Positions 23,456 through 31,712 of a stretch of DNA of 32,210 nt are shown one piece after another. The number at the start of each line of letters is the position of its first letter. Position 1 is the stretch's first letter. The notes below the pieces were generated by a model, which worked only from the letters and a program-made list of their open reading frames with translations, was not told the origin of the DNA and searched no databases. This DNA is from Acidimicrobiales bacterium (GTDB lineage Bacteria; Actinomycetota; Acidimicrobiia; Acidimicrobiales; RAAP-2): positions 1 to 32,210 of the forward strand of contig JASHUY010000086.1 of NCBI GenBank assembly GCA_030039755.1, in the 5' to 3' direction. The translations under genes were made by a program, and so were the position numbers.

Positions 23456-25000
23456 GTGCCGGACGGTGACGCGGTGCGTACAGACCACGACGAGGTCATC
23501 GCAGAGGTCCGCGGTCTGGTCAAACGGTTCGGATCGGTTCAGGCGCTCCGAGGTGTCGACGTAAGGGTTGTCCGGCGGACGGTCCATGCGCTCGTAGGCG
23601 AGAACGGAGCCGGGAAGTCGACTCTCGGACGGGTTTTCTCGGGCGCCGTCCAGCCGGACGCCGGGACGCTGTTGATCGACGGAGCACCTGTCCGATTCCG
23701 ACAGCCCCGTGACGCACAGCGGGCCGGTGTCGTCGCCGTGAGCCAGGAGCTCACGCTGGTTCCTCAGCTCGACGTGATCGACAACGTCTTTCTCGGGGTC
23801 GAAGAACGTCGTGCGGGGCTGATCGCAACGGCGAGGGCACGCGATCGATTCGAGGAGCTGACGACGCAACTCGGTTTCGACCTCTCGCCGCACCAACGGG
23901 TCCGGAACCTCAACGTGGCCGATCGACAGAAGGTCGAGATCATCCGAGCTCTTGCTCGCACAGCGCGTCTCGTCGTGCTGGACGAACCGACGTCCGCGCT
24001 CGTCGCAAATGAGGTCACCCAGCTCCTCGACATCGTCCGGCGACTGGTTGCAAACGGAACGACGGTTCTCTTTGTCTCGCACGCGTTGCAGGACGTCCTC
24101 GACGTGTCCGACACGGTGACCGTCATGCGGGACGGTGAGGTCGTGTCGAGTGGACCGGCCAGCGAGCAGACTCCGGACACGCTTGCGACTGCCATGCTGG
24201 GCCGGACCCACGACCTGAGTTTTCCGACTCGACGCCCGCCCACGCAGGCGGAGTCCGTGCTCTCAGTCAGAGGCCTGGGTTTGCGGCGGCGGTTCGAGGA
24301 CGTGACCTTCGACGTGCGTCCGAGGGAGATCGTCGGGCTCGCCGGCTTGGTGGACAGCGGGGCCGGTCTTGTCGCAGGGGCGGTCGCGGGTGTCATCCGC
24401 CCGACGAGGGGCCAGATGCTGATTGACGGGGTGCCCGTGCGCCTGACCTCTCCGACCGACGCGCTCCGGCACGGCATCTCACTCCTGCCCGAGAGCCGGC
24501 GCGACGAGGGCCTGTTCATGCGACGCCCGATCCGTGAGAACGTGACCGTGGGAAAGGCTTCCATCGTGTCGCGGTGGGGCATGATGCGCCGACGCTTGGA
24601 GGGGGTGCTGGTGGGAAGCCAGCTGCGGACGTTCGACGTTCGGATGTCCTCTCTCGACGCGAGAGTCGACACGCTCTCGGGCGGGAATCAGCAGAAGGTC
24701 CTCTTGGCCAAGAGCGTGTTCGTCCGACCGAAAGTCCTCGTTGCCATGCAGCCGACGCGCGGCGTCGACGTCGGTGCGAAGTCATCGATCTACAGTCTGT
24801 TGTCGGATCTCGCGCACGACGGGATGGGCATCCTGCTGGTGAGCCCCGAGATCGAGGAGGTCTACGGCCTTGCTCATCGCATTCTCGTGATGCATGGTGG
24901 AAGGGTCATCGCGGAGGTTGATCCCAAAGCCATCGCCTATGACGAGATGATGCGGCTCGTGTTGACCGCGGATCGGACCGGGGGGGAAGGTGCCGCGTGA
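23456..25000 (+). CDS. RbsA/simple-sugar-type double ATPase of the ABC importer
   Basis: 514 residues from GTG (another GTG six codons later is possible). Two ABC domains are fused. The first has Walker A GENGAGKST, an atypical signature LNVADRQ (RbsA proteins have LSVGQQQ) and Walker B LVVLDEPTSAL. The second has a degenerate P-loop (GLVDSGAGL), a proper signature LSGGNQQK, and VLVAMQPTRGVDVGA, in which the usual Asp-Glu of Walker B is Met-Gln. Gln at this place also occurs in nucleoside-type relatives. Probably only one ATP site is fully active, as in other members. The stop overlaps the permease start by four bases (GTGA). Confidence 0.88.
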   Translation: MPDGDAVRTDHDEVIAEVRGLVKRFGSVQALRGVDVRVVRRTVHALVGENGAGKSTLGRVFSGAVQPDAGTLLIDGAPVRFRQPRDAQRAGVVAVSQELTLVPQLDVIDNVFLGVEERRAGLIATARARDRFEELTTQLGFDLSPHQRVRNLNVADRQKVEIIRALARTARLVVLDEPTSALVANEVTQLLDIVRRLVANGTTVLFVSHALQDVLDVSDTVTVMRDGEVVSSGPASEQTPDTLATAMLGRTHDLSFPTRRPPTQAESVLSVRGLGLRRRFEDVTFDVRPREIVGLAGLVDSGAGLVAGAVAGVIRPTRGQMLIDGVPVRLTSPTDALRHGISLLPESRRDEGLFMRRPIRENVTVGKASIVSRWGMMRRRLEGVLVGSQLRTFDVRMSSLDARVDTLSGGNQQKVLLAKSVFVRPKVLVAMQPTRGVDVGAKSSIYSLLSDLAHDGMGILLVSPEIEEVYGLAHRILVMHGGRVIAEVDPKAIAYDEMMRLVLTADRTGGEGAA

Positions 25001-25998
25001 CGAGCCGCTCGACCGTTACACCCCAGCAACTCGACGCTCAGGACACCCGGCCGCTCCCTCGGTTCGCCCTGCCGACCATGCGCCGGGTGCAGGACTACGC
25101 CGTCGTGGGGATCTTCCTCTTGTTGTTCATCGTGCTGAGCCTTTGGACGAGCGCGTTCTTCACGAAAACGAACATCGTCAATGTGCTCGATCAAAACGCT
25201 GCAATCGGAGTGTTGGCGCTCGGAGAGACGTTCACCATCATCAGCGGCAACTTCGACCTTTCGATCGGGTCGGTCTACTCCCTGGCCGGCATCGTCGGCA
25301 TCATGCTCACGCCGATACTGGGTGCGGCGCTTGCGTGCATCATCGCCGTGCTGTGCGGAGCCGTGCTCGGCATCATGAACGGAGGTCTCGTCGTCTTCGG
25401 CCGGGTGCACTCCTTCATCGCGACGCTGGCGACGCAGTACGTCATCTACGGATTGGCCCTGGTCGTAACCGGCGGAATCATCATTCAGGACACGAATCCG
25501 GGCTTCCTCGTAGTAGGGCAGGGAAGCGGAGGCGGGATGGAGTGGGCCGTCTGGATCATGCTCGGGCTCGCCATCGTGACCGGTGTCTTCCTGGCTCGGT
25601 CGGTGTTCGGCCGCTACGTGTACGCCGTCGGCGGAAATCGGGAGGCAGCGAGGCTCTCGGGCGTCCGGATCGGCACGGTGGTCATCGCCGCGTTTGCCAT
25701 CAGTGGGACGATGGCCGCGATCGGCGGGATCCTCGCGGCGTCTCTGGTCGGCACCGCGCAGGCGGGGACCGGAACGGGTCTGGTGCTGCCAGCCATCGCG
25801 AGTGTCATCATCGGCGGCACCAGCATCTTCGGTGGCGAGGGGGCCATTTGGAGAACGGTCCTCGGTGTGCTGCTCTTCGCCATGATCGGGAACGGCTTCG
25901 CGCTCCTGAGCCTGAACGCGACCTACCAGGAGATCGTCGAAGGGGCCCTGATCATCGTCGCCGTGGTCGCCGACGCGTGGGCGAGGTCGAGATCCTGA
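24997..25998 (+). CDS. RbsC-type permease of the ABC importer
   Basis: 333 residues from the GTG that overlaps the ATPase stop. About 35 hydrophilic residues are followed by eight to ten membrane segments with family marks GETFTIISGNFDLSIGSVYSLAG, FIATLATQYVIYGLALV, AVGGNREAARLSG (coupling helix) and IGGTSIFGGEG. One permease gene is present, so it likely acts as a homodimer. The next gene begins 95 bases downstream. Confidence 0.9.
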   Translation: MTSRSTVTPQQLDAQDTRPLPRFALPTMRRVQDYAVVGIFLLLFIVLSLWTSAFFTKTNIVNVLDQNAAIGVLALGETFTIISGNFDLSIGSVYSLAGIVGIMLTPILGAALACIIAVLCGAVLGIMNGGLVVFGRVHSFIATLATQYVIYGLALVVTGGIIIQDTNPGFLVVGQGSGGGMEWAVWIMLGLAIVTGVFLARSVFGRYVYAVGGNREAARLSGVRIGTVVIAAFAISGTMAAIGGILAASLVGTAQAGTGTGLVLPAIASVIIGGTSIFGGEGAIWRTVLGVLLFAMIGNGFALLSLNATYQEIVEGALIIVAVVADAWARSRS

Positions 25999-26048
25999 GG
26001 GCCGTCGCAGACGTTGAGCCCGCTGCCACGAGCATCTTGGGCTGAGGA

Positions 26049-26076
26049 GAGCGTCCGATGAAGAGCGTCAGATGAA
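26049..26076. repeat. 14-bp tandem duplication before hyuAB
   Basis: GAGCGTCCGATGAA is followed directly by GAGCGTCAGATGAA (13 of 14 bases equal). It lies between the permease stop and the ribosome binding site of the HyuA-HyuB gene. The ATGs inside it are out of use as starts because no family N-terminus follows. Confidence 0.85.
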
Positions 26077-26093
26077 GTGGACACGGAGGGACG

Positions 26094-29000
26094 ATGAGTA
26101 GGTACCGGGTCGCCATCGACATCGGCGGCACCTTCACGGACTTCGTCCTTCAGGACGCGACATCGGGAGAGATCCATACGGGCAAGATCCTGAGCACTCC
26201 GTCCGATCCCGGTGAGGCCGTGCTCGCGGGGATCGAAGCGCTCCTGCCGGGCGGGAGCGAGATCACCTTCATCGTGCACGGTACGACCGTCGGCCTGAAC
26301 GCGGTCGTCGAACGGCGCGGGGCGCGATTGGCGATCGTCACGACCGAAGGGTTCGGCGACGTGTACACGATCGCCGGGAACGACAGGAGGGACATCTTCG
26401 ACTTTCGGTACCGCAAACCGCCTCCGCTCGTGCCCCCTGACCGCGTGGTGGAGGTGAGGGAGCGGTTGGCCGCAGACGGCACCGTGGTTACCCCACTCGA
26501 CACGCGCTCGATCACCGCCGTGGTCGAGTTCTGCGGCCGGGAGCAGGTCGAGGCGATCGCGGTCTGCCTCCTCTTTTCGTACCTCAACCCGTGTCACGAG
26601 CTGGCCCTGGCCCAGCAGCTCGCAGAGCGCCTTCCGGGGGTCAGCGTGACGTCGTCGCACCAGGTCTCCAGGCAGTGGCGAGAGTACGCGCGGACCTCGA
26701 CGGCGGCGCTCAACGCGTACGTCGCGCCCGTGGTGACTCGATACCTGACGACGCTGATCGACCGCCTGGAGGAGCGTTCTCCCGCCCCCTTGTTCGTCAT
26801 GCAGTCGAACGGGGGCGTGACCGTGGCCCGGGCGGCACGCGAGACCCCGATCCAAACCCTCTTGTCGGGCCCGGTCGGTGGTGCCATCGGCGCCCGGCGA
26901 CTCTCCCAGACCCTGGGCCGCGGCGATCTCGTGTGTATCGACATGGGCGGCACGTCGTTCGACGTCAGCCTGATCGTGGACGGGGACGTGTCGGTCGTCG
27001 ACGAGGCGACAGTCGAAGCCCTGCCGGTGCAGATGCCCATCGTGGAGATCAACGGAATCGGCGCGGGTGGCGGCTCGATCGGTTGGACCGAAGCGGGGGC
27101 GATGCGCGTTGGACCGCGCAGTGCCGGCGCCGACCCGGGACCCGCCTGCTACGCGCGGGGTGGGACCGAGCCCACCGTGACGGACGCCAACCTGCTTCTC
27201 GGCCGCATCGACGAACGCCGATTCGCCGGTGGCGACATACACCTCGACGTCGAGGCGGCGGCCAAGGTGGCAGCGCGACTCGGAGAGCAACTCGGCCTCG
27301 ACGTCCGCGAGACGGCGCAGGGAATTGTGGACATCGTCAACGCGAAGATGGCGGACGCCATTCGAACGACGACGGTGCGGCGCGGGATAGACCCCCGTGG
27401 CTTCAGTCTCGTGGCCTTCGGCGGCGCGGGGCCGATGCACGCGGTGGAGCTCGCGGAACAGCTGGAGATCGACGAGGTCATCATTCCGCTCTCGCCGGGA
27501 ACCTTTTCTGCATCAGGGATGCTCGAAAGCGACATCCGCCACGATGTGCGCCGCACGCTCTTCGCCGCGCTCGCCGAGATCGACGTCGACGAGCTGGACG
27601 CCGCCTTCGCGGAGGTCCAAGAGGCGGGGGCGGCCTTGCTCAGAGACGAGGGAGTGCCGGACCCCGACATGGCGTTCGAGCGCATCGCCGACCTGCGTTA
27701 CCAGGGCCAGGAGTACTCGCTGTCACTCTCGCTCGGTCCACCGGCGCCGATCGATCGCCGATGGTTGCGTGCGCGGTTCGACGAGCTCTACCTCGAGCGC
27801 TACGGCCACGCCAACGTGGAAGCGCCGGTCGAGCTCGTACGCATCGGGATCGTGGCGACGGGGGCAGTGGTCAGGCCGGCAGCCGGCGAGCCGCCCTGCG
27901 ACCCTTGGGTTCCCTGTCCCGTGCGCGGCGTGGTCTTCGAGGGAGCGGAGATCCAGACCTCCATCGTGGCCAGAGAGCAGTTGGCCGCGGAGGAGACCTA
28001 CGCGGGACCGATGATCATCACGGAGGCCACCGCGACCACGGTCGTCCCACCGGGGTGGGTGGTGCGACGGCTCCCGGGTGGCCATCTGTCGATTCGTCCT
28101 ACCGCCAAGCAGGGGCCGCAGCCTGGGAGGAGCACCGTGACCCGGCTCTCCGGCGAGGGAGATCGGCCGGAGGGCGTCCACGCCGATCCCGTCACGTCGG
28201 AAGTCGTGCGGAACTTCATGAGTTCGTGTGCCGAGGACATGAACGCAGCCCTGTTCCGGTCTGCGTACACGCCGGTCATCTACGAAGGCCGTGACTGTGC
28301 GGTCGCTCTGTTGGACGGGGACGGAGAACCTCTCGGCATGTCCACGGGCGTGCCGATATTCCTCGGCAATCTCGAGGTGTGCGTGAAGATCGCCATCGAA
28401 CAGTTCGGTCTCGACTGGTTCGGCCCCGGCGACATCGTGGCGATGAACGATCCGTATCTCCAGGGCACCCATCTCCACGACGTAACGGTCTTCGGTCCCA
28501 TCTTCCACGCCGGCAGTCTGGTCGGGTTCGCCGCGACGCGCGCCCACTGGCAGGACGTCGGCGGCCGTGACCCGGGCACCACCATGGGCTCGATCGAAGT
28601 GTTCCAAGAGGGCTTCCGCATGGGTCCGACGAGAGTGGTGAAGGGCTACGAGCCTCTTCCGGAGTGGATGGACTTTCTCCGGCGGGCCAGCCGGTTCGGC
28701 TACGAGCTGATGGGCGACTTCAGCGCCCAGGTGGCCGCGGTCCGCACCGGCGAGGCGCGGGTCTCCCGCATGCTCGACCGGGTGGGTGTCGGCGTCTTCG
28801 GAGCCGCCAAGGAGCGGATCTTCGCGCAGGCTGAAGCGTTGGACCGGGCGGCGATCTCGGAGCTTCCCGACGGCACCTACCGCGCCGAGGGCTGGCTCGA
28901 CAACGACGGTTACGGCGACGAGCCGGTCCGCGTGTGCGTGGCCGTGACCATCGAGGGTGATCGCATGGTGGTGGACCTCGAGGGCAGCTCGCCGGCCACG

Positions 29001-29927
29001 CGCGGGCCCGTCAACTGCGGCTACGCGCAGACGGTGTCCGCGGTTCGTTTGGCCTACAAGGCGCTCATCAACACCTACCTGCCGGTCACCGGTGGCACCT
29101 TTGCCACGTTGGAAGTCCGCGTCCCCGACGATTGCGTGTTCAACGCCAAGGAGCCGGCAGCCTGCGAGTGGTACTTCACGGGTCTCGGGCTCCTTTGCGA
29201 CCTCATCATGACGGCACTCGCGCCGGCCGTCGGCGACCGGGTCGTGGGGCCCCATTACGGCGACTCGATGGTCATCAACCTGAACGGCATCGATGCCAGC
29301 CGCCCTCGTCCCCTCTGGGTCGTAATCGAGCCCACCGCCGGCGGATGGGGGGCACATCCTGGAGGGGACGGGGAAAGCGCCCTCATCAATCTGACCAACG
29401 GGTCCTTCAAGAACATCCCCGTGGAGGTCTACGAGAGCAAGTTCCCGGTCCGCATCGAGCGCTTTTCCATCCGCACCGACAGCGGAGGTCCTGGGCGGTG
29501 GCGTGGTGGGTGTGGCGTTATCCGCTCGTACCGGCTGCTCGACGATGCGAACCTCTCGGTCTGGTTCGAGCGGTCGGTCACGCCCGCGTGGGGGCTTTCG
29601 GGAGGCATGCAGGCCGTCGGGCCGCGGGTGTACGCGGACGGGCCTGCCGGACCTTGGGAGGGCTTGAAGGCGAACCGCTTGCCCCTGCCGGCGGGAACGC
29701 TCGTCACGATCGAGACCGGAGGCGGCGGTGGGTACGGCCCCCCGTTGGAGCGGCCGCCATCGGAGGTCTTGCGTGACGTGCGAGAGAGGTACGTCAGCGT
29801 CGAGGGTGCGGCGCGGGACTTCGGCGTCGTGCTCGGCGCAACCCACTGCGACGTCGACTCGGTGGCCACCGAACGCCGACGTCGCGACATTGCGGCTGGA
29901 GGCGGGTGGGCAGGCGCTCGCACGTAG
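26094..29927 (+). CDS. Fused HyuA-HyuB protein (ATP-dependent hydantoinase/5-oxoprolinase family)
   Basis: 1277 residues from an ATG behind GGAGGG. Residues 1 to about 670 are HyuA: DIGGTFTDFVLQD (ATP-binding actin/HSP70-like fold), HGTTVGLNAVVERRGA, QSNGGVTVARAAR, DMGGTSFDVSL and GGAGPMHAVELAEQL. From about residue 695 it is HyuB: SEVVRNFMSSCAEDMNAALF, SPVIYEGRDC-like TPVIYEGRDCAVAL, MNDPYLQGTHLHDVTV, RAHWQDVGGRDPG and FPVRIERFSIRTDSGGPGRWRGG. Bacterial members are mostly two genes; the fused length matches eukaryotic 5-oxoprolinase. They open cyclic amides (5-oxoproline, hydantoins, N-methylhydantoin) or carboxylate ketones with ATP. The substrate is unknown here. A GTG with its own ribosome-binding-like site lies exactly at the A/B junction. 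Confidence 0.9.
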   Translation: MSRYRVAIDIGGTFTDFVLQDATSGEIHTGKILSTPSDPGEAVLAGIEALLPGGSEITFIVHGTTVGLNAVVERRGARLAIVTTEGFGDVYTIAGNDRRDIFDFRYRKPPPLVPPDRVVEVRERLAADGTVVTPLDTRSITAVVEFCGREQVEAIAVCLLFSYLNPCHELALAQQLAERLPGVSVTSSHQVSRQWREYARTSTAALNAYVAPVVTRYLTTLIDRLEERSPAPLFVMQSNGGVTVARAARETPIQTLLSGPVGGAIGARRLSQTLGRGDLVCIDMGGTSFDVSLIVDGDVSVVDEATVEALPVQMPIVEINGIGAGGGSIGWTEAGAMRVGPRSAGADPGPACYARGGTEPTVTDANLLLGRIDERRFAGGDIHLDVEAAAKVAARLGEQLGLDVRETAQGIVDIVNAKMADAIRTTTVRRGIDPRGFSLVAFGGAGPMHAVELAEQLEIDEVIIPLSPGTFSASGMLESDIRHDVRRTLFAALAEIDVDELDAAFAEVQEAGAALLRDEGVPDPDMAFERIADLRYQGQEYSLSLSLGPPAPIDRRWLRARFDELYLERYGHANVEAPVELVRIGIVATGAVVRPAAGEPPCDPWVPCPVRGVVFEGAEIQTSIVAREQLAAEETYAGPMIITEATATTVVPPGWVVRRLPGGHLSIRPTAKQGPQPGRSTVTRLSGEGDRPEGVHADPVTSEVVRNFMSSCAEDMNAALFRSAYTPVIYEGRDCAVALLDGDGEPLGMSTGVPIFLGNLEVCVKIAIEQFGLDWFGPGDIVAMNDPYLQGTHLHDVTVFGPIFHAGSLVGFAATRAHWQDVGGRDPGTTMGSIEVFQEGFRMGPTRVVKGYEPLPEWMDFLRRASRFGYELMGDFSAQVAAVRTGEARVSRMLDRVGVGVFGAAKERIFAQAEALDRAAISELPDGTYRAEGWLDNDGYGDEPVRVCVAVTIEGDRMVVDLEGSSPATRGPVNCGYAQTVSAVRLAYKALINTYLPVTGGTFATLEVRVPDDCVFNAKEPAACEWYFTGLGLLCDLIMTALAPAVGDRVVGPHYGDSMVINLNGIDASRPRPLWVVIEPTAGGWGAHPGGDGESALINLTNGSFKNIPVEVYESKFPVRIERFSIRTDSGGPGRWRGGCGVIRSYRLLDDANLSVWFERSVTPAWGLSGGMQAVGPRVYADGPAGPWEGLKANRLPLPAGTLVTIETGGGGGYGPPLERPPSEVLRDVRERYVSVEGAARDFGVVLGATHCDVDSVATERRRRDIAAGGGWAGART
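28125..28139 (+). promoter_or_regulatory. Internal Shine-Dalgarno plus in-frame GTG at the HyuA/HyuB junction
   Basis: GGGAGGAG is followed four bases later by GTGA. The GTG is in frame with the fusion (residue 682) and would start a free HyuB (MTRLSGEG...) of about 596 residues. The TGA inside GTGA is in the next frame, where a separate hyuA would stop in a normal four-base overlap. It looks like the remains of, or a still used, separate hyuB start. Confidence 0.6.
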
Positions 29928-30009
29928 GCGTCGGCACGGCGCGCGTTTGGCGCGGTCGTAGTGCGACGGTCGCCGGCCCTGCGGCAGTGGTGGAGACGTC
30001 GGACCGGAC

Positions 30010-30057
30010 GGGATCGGCGAGGGAATCGGGGACGGAGTCGGGGAGGGAGTCGGGTCC
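30010..30057. repeat. 4 x 12-bp G-rich tandem repeat
   Basis: Four contiguous 12-base units: GGGATCGGCGAG, GGAATCGGGGAC, GGAGTCGGGGAG and GGAGTCGGGTCC. The many GGG/GGGG runs on the plus strand could form G-quadruplex-like structure. Confidence 0.85.
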
Positions 30058-30065
30058 GGGGTGTC

Positions 30066-30106
30066 CGCTCGGTGGGGCCGGCTCGGTGCGATCGGCTCGG
30101 TGGGGT
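30066..30106. repeat. About 3 x 14-bp tandem repeat (CGGCTCGGTGNGNT)
   Basis: CGCTCGGTGGGGC (13 bases), CGGCTCGGTGCGAT and CGGCTCGGTGGGGT follow one another directly after the 12-bp array. Confidence 0.8.
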
Positions 30107-30328
30107 CCGCATGCTCGTCGCCGGACCACCGGGACCGCCGACGTGCGCCGGCGAGCGGCGCAAGGGGGTCGATGGCGGTGGAAGGTCGCTCCGGACGGGC
30201 GGTCCGAGGTGGCGCGCCACTAACCTCGGGCGCCGTCCCACCTGGTAGGGCACGCGTCGCTGCGTAGGCGACGGCCGACACGGCGCGGCCGACAGGGCGG
30301 GGGGAGCGGAGACAGGAGAAGCGAAGAC

Positions 30329-31228
30329 ATGGGCGCACTTGACGGACGTGTGGCGGTCATCACGGGCGCCGGCCGCGGCATCGGACGCGAGCACGCGCTG
30401 TTGTTCGCCGAGGAAGGCGCGAAGGTCGTCGTGAACGACCGGGGCGGCGCCGTGGACGGCTCAGGCGACGACCGCTCGCCCGCGGAGCAGGTCGTGGACG
30501 AGATCAGGGCGCGGGGCGGTGACGCCGTCGCAAACACCGACGACGTCGCCGACTGGGAGGGGGGCAAGCGGCTCGTCGAGGCGGCCATCCAGGCGTTCGG
30601 CGACCTGCACGTGCTCGTGAACAACGCCGGGATCCTGCGCGACCGGATGATCGTCAACATGACCGAAGACGACTGGGACAGCGTCATGCACGTCCACTTG
30701 AAGGGTCACTTCGTCCCGACGCGCCACGCAGCGACCTACTGGCGCGAGCGGGCGAAGGCGGGGGAGGAGGTGCACGCGAGCGTCGTCAACACGTCGTCGA
30801 CGTCGGGCCTTCTCGGGAACCCCGGCCAGGCGAACTACGGCGCCGCGAAGGCCGGCATCGCCGCGTTCACGGTCATCGCCGCGCAGGAGCTGGGCCGCTA
30901 CGGCGTACGCGTGAACGCGATCGCGCCCGCGGCCCGTACCCGCATGACCGAGCTCACCCCGGGCCTCTCGGACATCGTGAAGCGCCCGCAGGACAAGTCC
31001 CAGTTCGACGTGTGGGACCCGGGGAACGTCTCACCCGTCGTGGCGTACCTCGCGACCGAAGAGTGCCCGCTCACCGGCCGCGTCTTCTTCGTGCAGGGCG
31101 GGACGGTGCGCAACTTCCAGAACTGGACCATGACCGAGTCGATCGACCGCCAGTCGCGCTGGAGCGTCGAGGAGCTGAAGTCCGAGATGCTCAAGCTCGC
31201 CGGGTCACAGGCCGCCGTCACTCCGTGA
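30329..31228 (+). CDS. Short-chain dehydrogenase, MFE-2 (3R)-hydroxyacyl-CoA dehydrogenase-like
   Basis: 299 residues from an ATG ten bases after AGGAGA. Motifs of classical SDRs are present: cofactor loop GAGRGIG (residues 13-19), NNAG near 100, catalytic Ser in NTSSTSG, and YGAAK (Tyr/Lys). The stretch VVVNDRGGAVDGSGDDRSPAEQVVDEI, with Asp after VVN and the long insertion, is that of the dehydrogenase domain of peroxisomal multifunctional enzyme 2 and its actinobacterial single-domain relatives. It is therefore likely NAD-dependent and acts on 3-hydroxyacyl-CoA or sterol side-chain intermediates. Its end overlaps the convergent SCP-2 gene by 11 bases. Confidence 0.85.
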   Translation: MGALDGRVAVITGAGRGIGREHALLFAEEGAKVVVNDRGGAVDGSGDDRSPAEQVVDEIRARGGDAVANTDDVADWEGGKRLVEAAIQAFGDLHVLVNNAGILRDRMIVNMTEDDWDSVMHVHLKGHFVPTRHAATYWRERAKAGEEVHASVVNTSSTSGLLGNPGQANYGAAKAGIAAFTVIAAQELGRYGVRVNAIAPAARTRMTELTPGLSDIVKRPQDKSQFDVWDPGNVSPVVAYLATEECPLTGRVFFVQGGTVRNFQNWTMTESIDRQSRWSVEELKSEMLKLAGSQAAVTP

Positions 31229-31622
31229 TCGCACGGAGCCGCTCCGCCACCTCCTCTGCGTGCTCGTGGGACGGAGCCGCTTGGAGTGACATCAGCTTCG
31301 ACATGTCCCCCTCGATCCGGATCTTTCCGGCCATGAACGCCTGCATCCCGGCCTGCGGGTTGCGGTCGACCAGGATCGCCTTCGCGGTGAAGTAGTCGAG
31401 GGTGATCTTCAGGTCCGCGTCCTCGACGTGTCCTTTGTCGACCTCGAGCTCGCCGGCGGTCGTGTCCACGTGCGCCTCGAGGTCCTCGTCGCCGAAGGGG
31501 ATCTCGGTGACCACGAGGTTCATCCGGACCGGGTTGTCGATCGGAGAAGAGACGTCCCGGAGCTCCGCCCGGATCGCGTGTGCCTCCTCGATCCACTCGT
31601 CGCTCAGGAATGGGTAGGGCAT
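31218..31622 (-). CDS. SCP-2 sterol-carrier/lipid-transfer domain protein
   Basis: 134 residues from an ATG with AAGGAG about eight bases upstream. The sequence has the SCP-2 pattern: EVDKGHVEDADLKITLDYFTAKAILV, then QAGMQAFMAGKIRIEGDMSKLMSLQ. It is one compact domain of usual length without a signal peptide. SCP-2 domains bind acyl-CoA, fatty acids or sterols. In MFE-2 an SCP-2 domain sits on the same chain as the dehydrogenase domain; here the two are separate, convergent neighbours. Confidence 0.88.
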   Translation of the reverse strand: MPYPFLSDEWIEEAHAIRAELRDVSSPIDNPVRMNLVVTEIPFGDEDLEAHVDTTAGELEVDKGHVEDADLKITLDYFTAKAILVDRNPQAGMQAFMAGKIRIEGDMSKLMSLQAAPSHEHAEEVAERLRAITE

Positions 31623-31712
31623 GGAGCCGCTCCTTCGGGTGCCGTCACGTGTGGCACGAGGTTAGACAGCCTCTGCGGATGGGGGCGCGGCGCCCTCGGT
31701 AGAGTCCGAGGG

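Larger units (their letters stand above)
29928..30328. other. Repeat-bearing intergenic region, no gene seen
   Basis: About 400 bases between hyuAB and the dehydrogenase gene. It holds two adjacent G-rich arrays and no convincing coding frame: the open frames through it read as Arg/Gly/Ser low complexity. An AGGAGA ribosome binding site (30314-30319) precedes the next gene. I see no terminator with a T-tract. Confidence 0.6.

Noticed and set aside
27723-30338. Minus-strand open frame of 871 codons opposite hyuAB
   Set aside because: Its text is Arg/His/Asp-rich noise, while the plus strand carries continuous HyuA and HyuB motifs.
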